From JBBQZO01 sp038207625 (lineage in GTDB: Bacteria; Pseudomonadota; Gammaproteobacteria; Burkholderiales; Burkholderiaceae_D), in the NCBI GenBank assembly GCA_038207625.1, contig JBBQZO010000026.1:1-64000 (forward strand): a stretch of DNA of 64,000 bases. Reading direction: 5' to 3'. Position numbers and translations under genes: made by a program. The notes below the pieces were generated by a model. It was not told the DNA's origin. It did not search any database and saw nothing but the letters and a program-made list of their open reading frames with translations. Shown here one piece after another: positions 26,573-36,669 of this stretch (position 1 is the stretch's first letter; each line of letters opens with the position of its first letter).

Positions 26573-27778
26573 TTGACTACCCTTTATATCCGCCATCCGG
26601 GGCGCGCCGACGGCGCCACCACGCCCTGCCAGTATGCGCTGGTGGCCAGCGGCGGCGCGCTGCTGCAGCAGGGCGCCTGCATGCTGGGCGCGCTGCGCGA
26701 GCTGATCGGGCAAGCGCGCCGCGTGGTGCTGCTGTTGGCCGGGACCGACGTGACGCTGCTGCAGCTGAAGGTGCCGCCGCTGTCCAAGGCGCGCCTGACG
26801 GCGGCCTTGCCCGGCCTGGTCGAAGACCATATCCTGGGCGACCCGGCCGACTGCGTGCTGGTGCCGGGGGCGCCCAGCGGCGACGCCGCCATGCGCACCA
26901 TCGCCGTGGCCCAGCGCGCCTGGCTCGAGACACTGGTCAAGAGCGTGCGCGCGCAGGGCGCGCAGCAGGTGACGGCGCTGCCGTTCCAGTTATGCCTGCC
27001 GTTCCAGCCGGGCGCCGTCAGCGCCGCGCTGGGCGCGCACGACCTGACGATGCGTCAGTCGCAATCGGCCGGCATGGGCGTGACGGTGGGCGGCACGCCG
27101 GCCGCGGTGCTCGCGACCGTGCGCGCGCTGGCCGGCACGGCCGACGTCACGTTGACGCTGGCCGCCGAGCAGTTGGGCGCGTTCCAGGCCGTTGGTGCGG
27201 CCGGCATCGCGCTCGAGGCCGAGCAATGGACGCACTGGATAGGCGCCGCAAAAATCTGCACGCTCGACCTGGTGCCCGGTCTGGGCGCGGCCGGCGCGCA
27301 CGCGCACAACTGGGCGCGCTGGCGCTGGCCGTTGCGCATTGCGCTCGCCGCGCTGCTGGTCAACGTCGTCGCGTTGAACGTCGAATGGTTGCGCATGAAG
27401 CGCGAAGGCGACGCGCTGCGGCTGGCGATGCTGCAAACGTTCAAGACCACCTACCCGAAAGAAACCGTGATCCAGGATCCGATCCTGCAGATGCGCCAGA
27501 AGATCGCCGCGGCCAAGGCCGCCAGCGGCCAGACCAGCACCGACGATTTCATCGGTTTGAGTGCGGCGTATGGCGAAGCGAGCCGCGCGCTGCCGAAGAA
27601 ACCCGACATTATCGGGATCGAGTATCGCGAGCATGCGCTGTCGGTTCATTTCAAGCCCGACAGCAGCGATCCGGCCACGCTGCAGGCGCTGGGCGCCGCG
27701 CTGGCCGTGCATAAGCTGGGCGTGACCGAAGGTGCGGCCAATGTCTGGCAAATTCGCAGTGCGGGAGTGAAGAAATGA
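26573..27778 (+). CDS. gspL: Type II secretion inner-membrane protein GspL
   Basis: Bitopic protein of 401 residues that couples the GspE ATPase to the platform. The cytoplasmic actin-like region (1-250) includes LTAALPGLVEDHILGDP. A single membrane helix (about 258-275, LRIALAALLVNVVALNVEW) and a periplasmic ferredoxin-like domain follow. The only suitable start is TTG 26573. The TGA of a 12-codon leader ORF (26541-26576) overlaps this TTG, an arrangement that could couple their translation. Confidence 0.88.
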   Translation: MTTLYIRHPGRADGATTPCQYALVASGGALLQQGACMLGALRELIGQARRVVLLLAGTDVTLLQLKVPPLSKARLTAALPGLVEDHILGDPADCVLVPGAPSGDAAMRTIAVAQRAWLETLVKSVRAQGAQQVTALPFQLCLPFQPGAVSAALGAHDLTMRQSQSAGMGVTVGGTPAAVLATVRALAGTADVTLTLAAEQLGAFQAVGAAGIALEAEQWTHWIGAAKICTLDLVPGLGAAGAHAHNWARWRWPLRIALAALLVNVVALNVEWLRMKREGDALRLAMLQTFKTTYPKETVIQDPILQMRQKIAAAKAASGQTSTDDFIGLSAAYGEASRALPKKPDIIGIEYREHALSVHFKPDSSDPATLQALGAALAVHKLGVTEGAANVWQIRSAGVKK

Positions 27779-28293
27779 GTGTCATGACGACCATCCAGGA
27801 GTTGCGCGGTGCGCTTGCGGTGTACTGGGGCGCGCGCAGCGAGCAGGAGCAGCGCGTGATCGGCGTCGGCGCCGCCGTGCTGTTGGCCGCGCTGCTATAC
27901 GCGACGCTGATCGCGCCGGCCGTGAGCGGGCGTGCCGCGCTCGAGAAGAGCTTGCCGCAGTTGCGCCAGCAGGCCGCCCAGTTGCAGGCGATGGCGGCCG
28001 AGGCGGGCGAGCTGGCCCGTTTGCCGGTGCCACAGTTGCAGCCGATGGCGCGCGATGCGCTGCACGCCAGCCTGAGCGCGCAGGGCCTGACGCCGAGCGC
28101 ACTGAGCATGACGGGCGAGTTCGCCAAGATCGAGTTGAAGGACGCGCCATTCGCCGCCGTCGTCGCCTGGCTGGACGCGCAGCGGCGTGAAAACCGCGTC
28201 AGCGTGCAGGACGCCAGCGTGCTGGCACAGACCCAGCCGGGGCTGGTGACGGCAACGCTGGTGCTGCGCCAGGACAGCGGCACGGCGCCATGA
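27775..28293 (+). CDS. gspM: Type II secretion inner-membrane protein GspM
   Basis: Bitopic partner of GspL, 172 residues. A short cytoplasmic N-terminus is followed by one membrane helix (about 25-45, IGVGAAVLLAALLYATLI), a coiled-coil stretch and a periplasmic ferredoxin-like domain with FAAVVAWLDAQRRENRVSV, typical of GspM. It overlaps gspL by 4 bases. Confidence 0.9.
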   Translation: MSVMTTIQELRGALAVYWGARSEQEQRVIGVGAAVLLAALLYATLIAPAVSGRAALEKSLPQLRQQAAQLQAMAAEAGELARLPVPQLQPMARDALHASLSAQGLTPSALSMTGEFAKIELKDAPFAAVVAWLDAQRRENRVSVQDASVLAQTQPGLVTATLVLRQDSGTAP

Positions 28294-28306
28294 AAAAACA
28301 CGAACG

Positions 28307-29080
28307 ATGAAGCGGGCCGTGCTATGGTTAGCGCTGATCGCGGCGACGGTGCTGGTGACGCTGCTGGCGTTTCTGCCGGCCGCCTGGCTGGCCCAGGCGG
28401 TCGAAAGCCAGACCGGCGGGCGTTTGACGCTGGGCGACCCGCAAGGGTCGCTGTGGCGCGGCTCGGCCTTCATCGGCGCGGCACCCGGCGCGCAGGGCGG
28501 CGTGACGCCACTGCTGCCGGGGCGTTTCGCCTGGCGTCTGTCGCCGATGGTCTTGTTAGGCCAGCTCGATCTGCGCCTGGAGAACGACGAAGCGCTGTTG
28601 CAGCCCTTGAGCCTGACGGGCGACTGGTCGCAGTGGCAGCTCAGCGCCGACAGCTTGATGCTGCCGGCCGCCGGTCTGGCCGGGCTGGGCGCGCCGTTGA
28701 ACACCATCGCGCCGTCGGGCAATATGCGCCTGGTGTGGAGTGCGCTGGCGCTGGCGCGCGTGGCGGGCGGCATCAGCGTGGACGGGCGCACTACGCTGGA
28801 AATGAGCGACATGGCCTCGCGCCTGTCGAACGTCAATCCCTTGGGCAGCTATGCGCTGGCGATGGACTGGCACGGTCAGCAGGCGCAGCTGACCTTGACG
28901 ACGCTGCGCGGTGCGCTGCTGTTGTCGGGCAAGGGTGGACTCGAACACGGCCGCCTGCAGTTTTCCGGCCAGGCCGAGGCGGCCAAAGGATATGAAGACA
29001 CGCTGGGCAACCTGTTGAATTTGCTGGGCCAGCGCCGAATGATTGGCGACAAAAACATAATCGCATTAGAGTTCAAATGA
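28307..29080 (+). CDS. gspN: Type II secretion protein GspN
   Basis: Accessory T2SS protein of 257 residues with an N-terminal membrane anchor (residues 5-25) and a periplasmic beta-rich region distantly AsmA-like. GspN is not universal and occurs in operons of the Xanthomonas and betaproteobacterial type. It starts 13 bases after gspM and overlaps gspD by 4 bases, which supports the assignment. Confidence 0.85.
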   Translation: MKRAVLWLALIAATVLVTLLAFLPAAWLAQAVESQTGGRLTLGDPQGSLWRGSAFIGAAPGAQGGVTPLLPGRFAWRLSPMVLLGQLDLRLENDEALLQPLSLTGDWSQWQLSADSLMLPAAGLAGLGAPLNTIAPSGNMRLVWSALALARVAGGISVDGRTTLEMSDMASRLSNVNPLGSYALAMDWHGQQAQLTLTTLRGALLLSGKGGLEHGRLQFSGQAEAAKGYEDTLGNLLNLLGQRRMIGDKNIIALEFK

Positions 29081-31206
29081 TGAAAAAACAGTCTGGTAAC
29101 ACCTCCGTTCCTACCCTGCGCCGTCTGTGCGCCGCGGCGCTGATGTGCTGTGCGGTCGGCGCTGCGCCGCTCGCGCTGGGCGCCAGCGACGAAGCTTCGC
29201 TCAACTTCGTCGGTGTCGACATCGAGACGGTGATCAAGGCGGTCGGGCACTACACCAACACCACCTTCATCGTCGACCCGCGCGTCAAGGGCACGCTGAC
29301 GCTGGTGTCGGAAAAAACCCTGACCAAGACGCAGGCGTTCGCGCTGCTCAGTTCGCAGTTGCGCCTGCAAGGCTTCGCGGTGGTCACCGGCGACGGCTAC
29401 GCCAAGGTGGTGCCGGAGGCCGAGGCCAAGCTGCAGTCCTCGCCCACCCACGTGGGCGGGGGCAGCCCGAAGATCTCCGGCGACCAGGTGGCCACCCAGA
29501 TCTATCATATCAATTACGAATCGGCGGTCAACCTGACCACCGTGCTGCGTCCGCTGATCTCGGCCAACAACACCATCAACGCCGACCCCGGCAACAACAC
29601 GCTGGTGATCACCGACTACGCCGACAACCTGGCGCGCCTGTCGAAGATCATCGCCGCGCTGGACGTGCCGGTGTCGTCCGACCTGGACGTGATCCCGGTA
29701 CGCTACGCGATCGCCAGCGACCTGGCGGCGATGGTCAACAAACTGCTCGAGCCGGCCGCCGGCGGCGACTCCGGACGGGTCTCCGTGCTGGCCGATCCGC
29801 GCACCAATTCGGTGGTGCTGCGCGCGCCCACCCAGGCGCGCGCCAGCCTGGCCAAGTCGCTCATCGCCAAGCTCGATCAGCCCACCACCCAGCTGGGCAA
29901 TGTGCACGTGGTGTACCTGAAAAACGCCGACGCCACCAAACTGGCGCAGACGCTGCGCTCGGTGGTGTCCTCGGACGGCTCGGCCGTGCCGACCTCGGGC
30001 AACGCGCCGGCCAGCCTGGGCGCAACCAGCCAGCCCGGCGCCAACTCGCAAACCCCGGGCGGCACCAGCGGCGGCGCGTCGTTGTCGAACGCGCCGCCGG
30101 CCTTGTCCTCGGGCGGCACGGCCGGTTTCATCCAGGCCGACGCGTCCACCAACACCTTGATCATCACCGCCAACGAATCGGTGTACCGCAATTTGCGCGC
30201 CGTGATCGACCAGCTCGACGTGCGCCGCGCCCAGGTCTACATCGAATCGCTGATCGTCGAGGTGACCTCGACCAAGGCGTCCGAATTCGGCGTCCAGTGG
30301 CTCGGTCTGTCCGGTGACAAGACCAGCAATTACCGACTGGGCGGCGTGCAGTCGCTGCCCGGCGCCGGCGGCGATCTGCTCTCGCTGGCCAGCGGCAAGG
30401 TACTGCCTTCGGCCGGTTTCACGGTCGGCCTGTTCAAGCAGATCAACGGCCAGCTGGGTCTGGGCGCGCTGGCGCATGCGCTCGAAACGGACGCCGGCGC
30501 CAACATCCTGTCGACGCCGAACATGCTCACGCTTGACAACGAGGTGTCCACCATCAAGGTCGGCAAGAACGTGCCGATCATCAGCGGCCAGTTCACCACC
30601 TCGACCGGCGGTGCCAACGCCAATCCGTTCCAGACCATCGACCGGAAAGATGTCGGTCTGACGCTCAGGGTGCGCCCGCAAATTTCCGAAGGTGGCACCA
30701 TCAAGATGGCGATCTACCACGAAACTTCCAGCGTCGATCCGGCCTCGCTGAAGGACCCGGCCGGCGTGACGACCAATAACCGCGTGATCGAAAACAATGT
30801 GGTGGCCGACGACGGCCAGATCATCGTGCTGGGCGGCCTGATCGAGGACAGCGCCAGCGATGGCGTCGACAAGGTGCGCGGGCTGGGCGATATCCCGATC
30901 ATCGGCAACCTGTTCAAGTACCAGAACCGCGACCGCAAGAAGACCAATCTGATGGTGTTCCTGCGTCCGGTGGTGGTGCGCAGCAAGGAGCAGAGCAACA
31001 GCCTGGCGTCCGACCGCTACGACTACATGCGCGCGGCCGAACTGAGCGTGCAGCCCGACACCAGCAACGTGCTGCTGAAGAATCTGGGTGCGCCGGTGCT
31101 GCCCAAGCTTGACAACGGCCAGCCGGTCGAGGGGCGCCTGATGGCGCCGCTGCCGGCCAAGGCCGCGCCGGCCGCGCCGGCTCCAGCGGGCGACGCGCCG
31201 CGATGA
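29077..31206 (+). CDS. gspD: Type II secretion outer-membrane secretin GspD
   Basis: Outer-membrane channel of the T2SS, 709 residues. After a signal peptide (to about residue 32) come the N0 domain ([17 protein letters not shown]), N1-N3 repeats (about 110-410) and the secretin core (about 415-665) with [10 protein letters not shown] and the VPILGNLFKY-like [13 protein letters not shown] Ser/Gly/Ala-rich insertion (about residues 305-345) interrupts N3, as is often seen. The C-terminus is Ala/Pro-rich. No pilotin gene is present nearby. Confidence 0.97.
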   Translation: MMKKQSGNTSVPTLRRLCAAALMCCAVGAAPLALGASDEASLNFVGVDIETVIKAVGHYTNTTFIVDPRVKGTLTLVSEKTLTKTQAFALLSSQLRLQGFAVVTGDGYAKVVPEAEAKLQSSPTHVGGGSPKISGDQVATQIYHINYESAVNLTTVLRPLISANNTINADPGNNTLVITDYADNLARLSKIIAALDVPVSSDLDVIPVRYAIASDLAAMVNKLLEPAAGGDSGRVSVLADPRTNSVVLRAPTQARASLAKSLIAKLDQPTTQLGNVHVVYLKNADATKLAQTLRSVVSSDGSAVPTSGNAPASLGATSQPGANSQTPGGTSGGASLSNAPPALSSGGTAGFIQADASTNTLIITANESVYRNLRAVIDQLDVRRAQVYIESLIVEVTSTKASEFGVQWLGLSGDKTSNYRLGGVQSLPGAGGDLLSLASGKVLPSAGFTVGLFKQINGQLGLGALAHALETDAGANILSTPNMLTLDNEVSTIKVGKNVPIISGQFTTSTGGANANPFQTIDRKDVGLTLRVRPQISEGGTIKMAIYHETSSVDPASLKDPAGVTTNNRVIENNVVADDGQIIVLGGLIEDSASDGVDKVRGLGDIPIIGNLFKYQNRDRKKTNLMVFLRPVVVRSKEQSNSLASDRYDYMRAAELSVQPDTSNVLLKNLGAPVLPKLDNGQPVEGRLMAPLPAKAAPAAPAPAGDAPR

Positions 31207-32624
31207 GCCACCTGTTACCGTATGCCTTCGCACGCGACTATGGCGTGCTGGCCAGCTATAGCAGCGAACTGGAAAACACCGTCGAGGTGTGGATCTCGGA
31301 GGCCACGGTGCCGTTCGCGATCGCCGAGGTGTCGCGCCGCTTCGGGCGCGTGGCGCTGCTGCCGATGACGCGCGAGGCGCTTGACGCGGCCATCGCGTCG
31401 GCCTACGCCGGCGCCGGCGGCGACGCCTCGCAGGTGGTCGACGAGTTCGAGGCCGACCTCGACCTGACCCGCTTGCTGCAGGACGTGCCGGCCATCGAAG
31501 ACTTGCTCGAATCGTCCGACGACGCGCCGGTGATCCGGATGATCAACGCGCTGCTCACGCAGGCGCTGCGCGAAGGCGCCTCGGACATCCACATCGAACC
31601 GTTCGAGGTGACCTCGGTGGTGCGTTTTCGCATCGACGGCAGTTTGCGCGACGTGGTGCGTCCGAAAAAGGCCATCCATGCTTCGCTCATTTCGCGCATC
31701 AAGATCATGGCCCAGCTCGACATCGCCGAAAAGCGCCTGCCGCAGGATGGCCGCATCACGCTGCGGGTGGGTGGCAAGCCGGTCGACGTGCGCGTGTCGA
31801 CGCTGCCAACCGGGCATGGCGAGCGCGCCGTGCTGCGTCTGCTCGACAAGGAGGCCGGCCGGCTCGACCTGGGCCACCTGGGCATGGGCGACCATCTGCT
31901 GCCGCAGTTCGACGCGCTGATCAAGCAGCCGCACGGCATCGTGCTGGTCACGGGACCTACCGGCTCGGGCAAGACCACCACGCTGTATGCGGCGCTGGCG
32001 CGCCTGAACGCGGCCACCACCAACATCCTGACGGTGGAAGACCCGATCGAATACGATTTGCTGGGCGTGGGCCAGACCCAGGTCAACGCGCGCATCGACA
32101 TGACGTTCGCCAAGGCGCTGCGCGCGATCTTGCGCCAGGACCCGGACGTGATCATGATCGGCGAAATCCGCGACCTGGAAACGGCGCAGATCGCCGTGCA
32201 GGCTTCGCTGACGGGCCATCTGGTGCTGGCTACCTTGCACACCAACGACGCCGCTGCCGCCGTCACGCGTTTGCTCGACATGGGGATCGAACCGTTCCTG
32301 CTGTCGTCGTCGTTGCTGGGCGTGCTGGCGCAACGGCTGGTGCGCAAGCTGTGCGTGCACTGCAAGCGCCAGGAGGGCGCGTATTACGTGGCCGTGGGCT
32401 GCGACAAGTGCGGCCACACCGGCTACCAGGGTCGGGTCGGGGTGTACGAACTGCTCGCCACCAGCGACGCGATCCGGGCCCAGATCCACAACCGCGCCTC
32501 CGAGGCCGAGATCCGCAACGCGGCCCAGCAGGCCGGCATGCTGAGCATGCGCGAGGACGGTGAACGCTGGCTCCACGACGGCACCACCACGCAGGCCGAG
32601 CTGCTGCGTGTGACCAAGGAATAA
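31203..32624 (+). CDS. gspE: Type II secretion ATPase GspE
   Basis: Cytoplasmic ATPase driving pseudopilus growth, 473 residues. It has an N1E-type N-terminal domain, the N2E domain from about 105 ([12 protein letters not shown]), Walker [12 protein letters not shown] (about 249-259), Asp box and Walker B ([12 protein letters not shown]), and a zinc-binding tetracysteine region (CVHC and CDKC, about 385-405). It overlaps gspD by 4 bases and precedes gspF by 5. Confidence 0.97.
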   Translation: MSHLLPYAFARDYGVLASYSSELENTVEVWISEATVPFAIAEVSRRFGRVALLPMTREALDAAIASAYAGAGGDASQVVDEFEADLDLTRLLQDVPAIEDLLESSDDAPVIRMINALLTQALREGASDIHIEPFEVTSVVRFRIDGSLRDVVRPKKAIHASLISRIKIMAQLDIAEKRLPQDGRITLRVGGKPVDVRVSTLPTGHGERAVLRLLDKEAGRLDLGHLGMGDHLLPQFDALIKQPHGIVLVTGPTGSGKTTTLYAALARLNAATTNILTVEDPIEYDLLGVGQTQVNARIDMTFAKALRAILRQDPDVIMIGEIRDLETAQIAVQASLTGHLVLATLHTNDAAAAVTRLLDMGIEPFLLSSSLLGVLAQRLVRKLCVHCKRQEGAYYVAVGCDKCGHTGYQGRVGVYELLATSDAIRAQIHNRASEAEIRNAAQQAGMLSMREDGERWLHDGTTTQAELLRVTKE

Positions 32625-32629
32625 CGGCC

Positions 32630-33850
32630 ATGCCAGCATTTCGCTACGAAGCGGTGGACGCGTCCGGGGCCACCCGCAAAGGGGTGGTCAACGCCGACAG
32701 CGCGCGCTCGGCGCGCGCCGACCTGCGCGCCCAGGACCTGGTGCCGCTGTCGGTGCTGCCGATCGCCGCCCAGCTCGACGCGTCCGGCGCGGCGCGCGCG
32801 CGCGGCTTCGGCGAGCGTCTGTCGAGCGACGAGCTGGCGCTATTTACGCGCCAGCTGGCCAGCCTGCTGGAAGCGGGGCTGCCGCTCGAGCAGGCCCTGA
32901 CGGCCTTGCTCGAACAGGCCGAACGCCCGTACGTGCGCGACCTGATCGCCTCGATCCGTTCCGAGGTGATGGGCGGCGCCGGCTTTTCCGACGTGCTGAC
33001 CCACCACCCGCGCGACTTCGCCGAAATCTACCGTGCGCTGGTCGCCTCGGGCGAGCAGATCGGCCACCTGGCGCGCGTGCTTTCGCGCCTGGCCGACTAC
33101 ATCGAGCGGCGCAACGCGCTGGTGCAGAAAGTGCGGCTGGCGTTCACCTATCCGGCCATCGTCACGGTGGTAGCGTTCTCGATCGTGATTTTCCTGCTCA
33201 CGTACGTGGTGCCGCAGATCGTGTCGGTGTTCGCCAACACCAAGCAGAAGCTGCCGCTGTTGACGCTGATGATGCTGGCGGTATCGAATTTCGTGCGCGC
33301 CTATGGCCTGATCGTGCTGGTCGCGCTGATCGGCGCCTGGGTGCTGTGGCGGCGCGCGCTGCGCGATCCGGCGCTCAAGCGGCGCTGGCACAGCTGGTTG
33401 CTGACGGCGCCGATCTACGGCAAGTTCGAGCGCAGCCTGAACACGGCGCGCTTTGCCAGCACGCTGGCCATCACCACCGGCTCGGGCGTGCCGATCTTGC
33501 GCGCGCTGCAGACCAGCCGCGACACGCTCTCCAACGTCGCCATGAAGGAGCTGGTCGAAGAGGCCAGCGCCAGTGTGCGCGAAGGCGTCAGTCTGGCGCG
33601 CGCGCTGTCGGCCCAGAAGCATTTTCCACCAATGCTGATCCACATGATACGGGCCGGCGAAATCACCGGCGAGCTGCCGGCCATGCTCGAGCGCGCGGCC
33701 AATTCGCAGCAGCAGGACCTGGAGCGGCGCACCTTGACCATCGCCGGCCTGCTTGAGCCGGCGCTGATCCTGGCGATGGGCGTGGTGGTGCTGCTGATCG
33801 TGCTGGCGGTGCTGATGCCGATCATCGAAATTAATCAGCTGGTGCGGTAA
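32630..33850 (+). CDS. gspF: Type II secretion inner-membrane platform protein GspF
   Basis: Polytopic platform protein of 406 residues with two GspF domains (about 70-195 and 270-395) and three membrane segments (near 175-195, 225-245, 380-400). MPAFRYEAVDASG at the start and FTRQLASLLEAGLPLEQAL are diagnostic. It interacts with GspE and GspL. It is followed 12 bases later by gspC. Confidence 0.96.
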   Translation: MPAFRYEAVDASGATRKGVVNADSARSARADLRAQDLVPLSVLPIAAQLDASGAARARGFGERLSSDELALFTRQLASLLEAGLPLEQALTALLEQAERPYVRDLIASIRSEVMGGAGFSDVLTHHPRDFAEIYRALVASGEQIGHLARVLSRLADYIERRNALVQKVRLAFTYPAIVTVVAFSIVIFLLTYVVPQIVSVFANTKQKLPLLTLMMLAVSNFVRAYGLIVLVALIGAWVLWRRALRDPALKRRWHSWLLTAPIYGKFERSLNTARFASTLAITTGSGVPILRALQTSRDTLSNVAMKELVEEASASVREGVSLARALSAQKHFPPMLIHMIRAGEITGELPAMLERAANSQQQDLERRTLTIAGLLEPALILAMGVVVLLIVLAVLMPIIEINQLVR

Positions 33851-33862
33851 CTAAGGAATCCG

Positions 33863-34423
33863 ATGAAGCGTTTGCAATCCATTTTGACCGTGCTGGCCGT
33901 GGTCGCCCTGTCGGCCTCGCTGACCTACTGGGGCCAGCATTTCTACAAGGGCCCGGTGCGCACCCAGCTGGCCGGGGCGGTGGCCAGCGTGCCGGACGCG
34001 CCGCTGGAGGCGGCCGCCAGTTTGTTCGGCGGCCAGCCGGCCAGCGTGGCGGTGTCGAACTACCAGCTCAAAGGTGTGGTGGCGGCCATCAACGGGCGCG
34101 ACAGCGTGGCCATCATCGCCATCGACGGCAAGCCGGCGCTGGCGCTCAAGGTGGGGCGCGAGCTGGCCCCGGGCATCACCGTCAAGCAGGTCCAGCCGCG
34201 CTTCGTGTTGCTGCTTGAAGGCGGCGTGAGCAAACGTCTTGAACTGGCCGCCGACGCCAAGGGTGCCAGCGGCGGCATCGCACCGGCCGGTATGCCGGCC
34301 TCGCCGGTGGCACCGCCGCCGGTCTACGTGGCGCCGCCGCAGGCGCCACCGGGCGTGCGCGCCAACGGCGTCACGCCGACCGGCGTGCCGCCGCCACCGG
34401 GCGCGCAGCAGGTCACCGAGTAG
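33863..34423 (+). CDS. gspC: Type II secretion GspC-like protein, short form
   Basis: Bitopic protein linking the inner platform to the secretin, 186 residues. One N-terminal helix (about 8-25) is followed by the homology region (about 60-125, NYQLKGVVAAINGRDSVAII) that binds GspD N0. The C-terminus is only a Pro/Ala-rich tail: the PDZ or coiled-coil domain of classical GspC is missing. gspC is usually first in T2SS operons but is last here. Confidence 0.8.
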   Translation: MKRLQSILTVLAVVALSASLTYWGQHFYKGPVRTQLAGAVASVPDAPLEAAASLFGGQPASVAVSNYQLKGVVAAINGRDSVAIIAIDGKPALALKVGRELAPGITVKQVQPRFVLLLEGGVSKRLELAADAKGASGGIAPAGMPASPVAPPPVYVAPPQAPPGVRANGVTPTGVPPPPGAQQVTE

Positions 34424-34428
34424 CATGC

Positions 34429-36669
34429 ATGGGTGTGCACCTGAACCCGCGCTGGGCCAGTAGGCACACGCTGCGCACGCTCATCGCGCTGGGCCTGTGT
34501 CTGCTGCAGGCCGGCGCGCTGCACGCGCAGAATGTGGCCGCGCCGGCCCGCCCCAAGGTTGCGCTGGTGCTGTCGGGCGGGGGCGCGCGCGGCTTCGCCC
34601 ACATTGGCGTGCTGCGTGCGCTGCGCGACATGCAGATCCCGGTCGACATGGTGCTAGGCACCAGCATGGGCGGCGTGATCGGCGGCGCGTTCGCCGCCGG
34701 CGTGTCGGTCGACGAGCTGGAAAAGCTGGTCCACCACACCGACTGGGACAGCGTGATCGCCGACCGGCCGGCGCGCGACGACCTCAGTTTCCGGCGTCGC
34801 GAGGAGGACGTGCTGCTGCCGTCGCGTATCGAGTTCGGCGTCAACGGGCGCGGCGTCACGCTGCCGCCGGCGGCGGCCGGCAATGCGGCGCTGGAACTGG
34901 CGCTGGCGCGCATGCTGCCCCCGGGCACGCGCGACACCCCGGTCAGCCACCTGGCGCTGCCGTTCCGTTCAGTCGCCTCGGACCTGCTCAGCGGCGAGCT
35001 GGTCGAGCTGGTCGATACCCCGCTGTTCCTGGCCATGCGCGCCTCGCTGGCCGTGCCGGGCGTGTTCGCGCCGGTGCGCGTGAACCAGCGCCTGGTGGTC
35101 GACGGCGGCCTGGTACGCAACCTGCCGGTCGACATGGCACGCGCGATGGGCGCCGACATCGTCATCGCCGTCAACGTCGGCACCCCGCTGGCGCCCGAGA
35201 GTGAATTGGGCAGCGCCGTCGGGGTGGCCCAACAGATGCTGCAGATCCTGACCGAACAAAACGTGCAGCGTTCGATCAAGGAGCTGGGGCCGCGCGACAT
35301 CCTGATCGCGCCCGACCTGTCGGGCATCGGCTTTCTCGATTTCCAGAGCCACGACAAGGCCATCAAGGCCGGCGAGCAGGCGGCGCGCATGCTGGCCGGG
35401 CGCCTCGCGCCGCTGGCGCTGGCGGCGCCAGAGTACGCGCAGCGCGAGACGCGCCGGCTGGCCGCGCCGGCCCAGCAGGACAGGGCGTTGCCGCTGGCCC
35501 GGCTCGAGGTTCAGCACGAGGGCAACATCAATCCTGACGCGCTGAACCTGCAATCGGGCCTGCAGGAGGGCCAGCTGGTCACGCTCGACCAGGTGCGCCA
35601 GGCCGCCGCCACCCTGTACGGACGGGGCGACCTGGCGCATGTGGAAACCGACGTGCGTGACAGCGGCGGCAAGCGCCACGTGTCGATCCGCTCGACCGAG
35701 GCCGACTGGGCCAGCAGCCGGGTGCGCGTGGGGCTGGAGCTGGCCAGCGACTTCAAGGACAGCAACACGTTTGCACTGAAGCTGATGCACGTGCGCTCCT
35801 CGCTCAACAGCTGGGGCGCCGAACTGCGCACGGTGGCCGGGATCGGCAGCGAGCGCTCGCTGGGCGTGCAGTTCTGGCAGCCGCTGGGCGCCGGCTCGCC
35901 GTGGTTCGTCGCGCCCTCGCTCGAATTCGGCTCGTTGGACGTGGATATCTTCAACGAGGGCAGGCGCCTGCTGCGCTACGCGTCAAGCTCGCGCGGCGTC
36001 ACGCTGATCGGCGGGCGCCAGCTGGGCAACTGGGGCAATGTCGAGCTGGGTCTGACGCGCCAGGTGGCCGACGCGCAGCCCTCGATTCCGGACAGCCCCC
36101 TGCTGCCGACCCAGCACGGCTACGGCACCGTGCAGTTCGTGCGGGTGCGGGTCGACACGCTCGATTCGCTGGCCTTCCCCAGCCGTGGCTATCTGCTCGA
36201 CGCGCGCTGGGAGCGCTCCTACGCCGACGGGGCCTACAATCCGGCCTCGGCCCAGTCGACCGTACAGGCGCTGTCGGCGTTCCACACGCTCGACTGGGCC
36301 GGTCACCTGTACGCCGAATGGGCGCACGCCCAAAGCGGCACGGCGCTGATGCGGCTGGGGGGCTTTCTGAACCTGTCGGGCACCCAGGCCGGCGCGATCG
36401 ACGGACACAGCGTGGCCTTGAGCCGGCTGGTGATGGCGCGCCGCATCGGCGCCATGCCGGCCCCGCTGGGCGGCGCGGTGCGGGTTGGTTTTTCGCTCGA
36501 GCTGGGCGCCGCCTTCGACCGCGACCAGCCGCTCAAGTCGGGCGCGCTGAAGCAGGCCGGCAGCGCCTTCATCGCGCTCGATACCCGTTTCGGTCCGCTG
36601 TACGTGGCCGCCGGCGCCACGCGCGGCGTGGGCAGCACGGTCTACCTGTTTCTCGGCCCGGTCTGGTGA
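34429..36669 (+). CDS. Patatin-like phospholipase with POTRA and outer-membrane barrel (type Va, PlpD-like)
   Basis: Predicted type Va autotransporter of 746 residues. Order: signal peptide (1-33), patatin domain (about 42-330), POTRA (about 345-425) and a 16-strand Omp85-like barrel to the C-terminal Trp (LFLGPVW). Catalytic features are visible: oxyanion loop GGGARG (50-55), nucleophile S79 in GTSMG and D225 in VVDGGLVRN. The known relative PlpD secretes a phospholipase A1. It starts 5 bases after gspC, so it may be expressed with the T2SS. Confidence 0.92.
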   Translation: MGVHLNPRWASRHTLRTLIALGLCLLQAGALHAQNVAAPARPKVALVLSGGGARGFAHIGVLRALRDMQIPVDMVLGTSMGGVIGGAFAAGVSVDELEKLVHHTDWDSVIADRPARDDLSFRRREEDVLLPSRIEFGVNGRGVTLPPAAAGNAALELALARMLPPGTRDTPVSHLALPFRSVASDLLSGELVELVDTPLFLAMRASLAVPGVFAPVRVNQRLVVDGGLVRNLPVDMARAMGADIVIAVNVGTPLAPESELGSAVGVAQQMLQILTEQNVQRSIKELGPRDILIAPDLSGIGFLDFQSHDKAIKAGEQAARMLAGRLAPLALAAPEYAQRETRRLAAPAQQDRALPLARLEVQHEGNINPDALNLQSGLQEGQLVTLDQVRQAAATLYGRGDLAHVETDVRDSGGKRHVSIRSTEADWASSRVRVGLELASDFKDSNTFALKLMHVRSSLNSWGAELRTVAGIGSERSLGVQFWQPLGAGSPWFVAPSLEFGSLDVDIFNEGRRLLRYASSSRGVTLIGGRQLGNWGNVELGLTRQVADAQPSIPDSPLLPTQHGYGTVQFVRVRVDTLDSLAFPSRGYLLDARWERSYADGAYNPASAQSTVQALSAFHTLDWAGHLYAEWAHAQSGTALMRLGGFLNLSGTQAGAIDGHSVALSRLVMARRIGAMPAPLGGAVRVGFSLELGAAFDRDQPLKSGALKQAGSAFIALDTRFGPLYVAAGATRGVGSTVYLFLGPVW

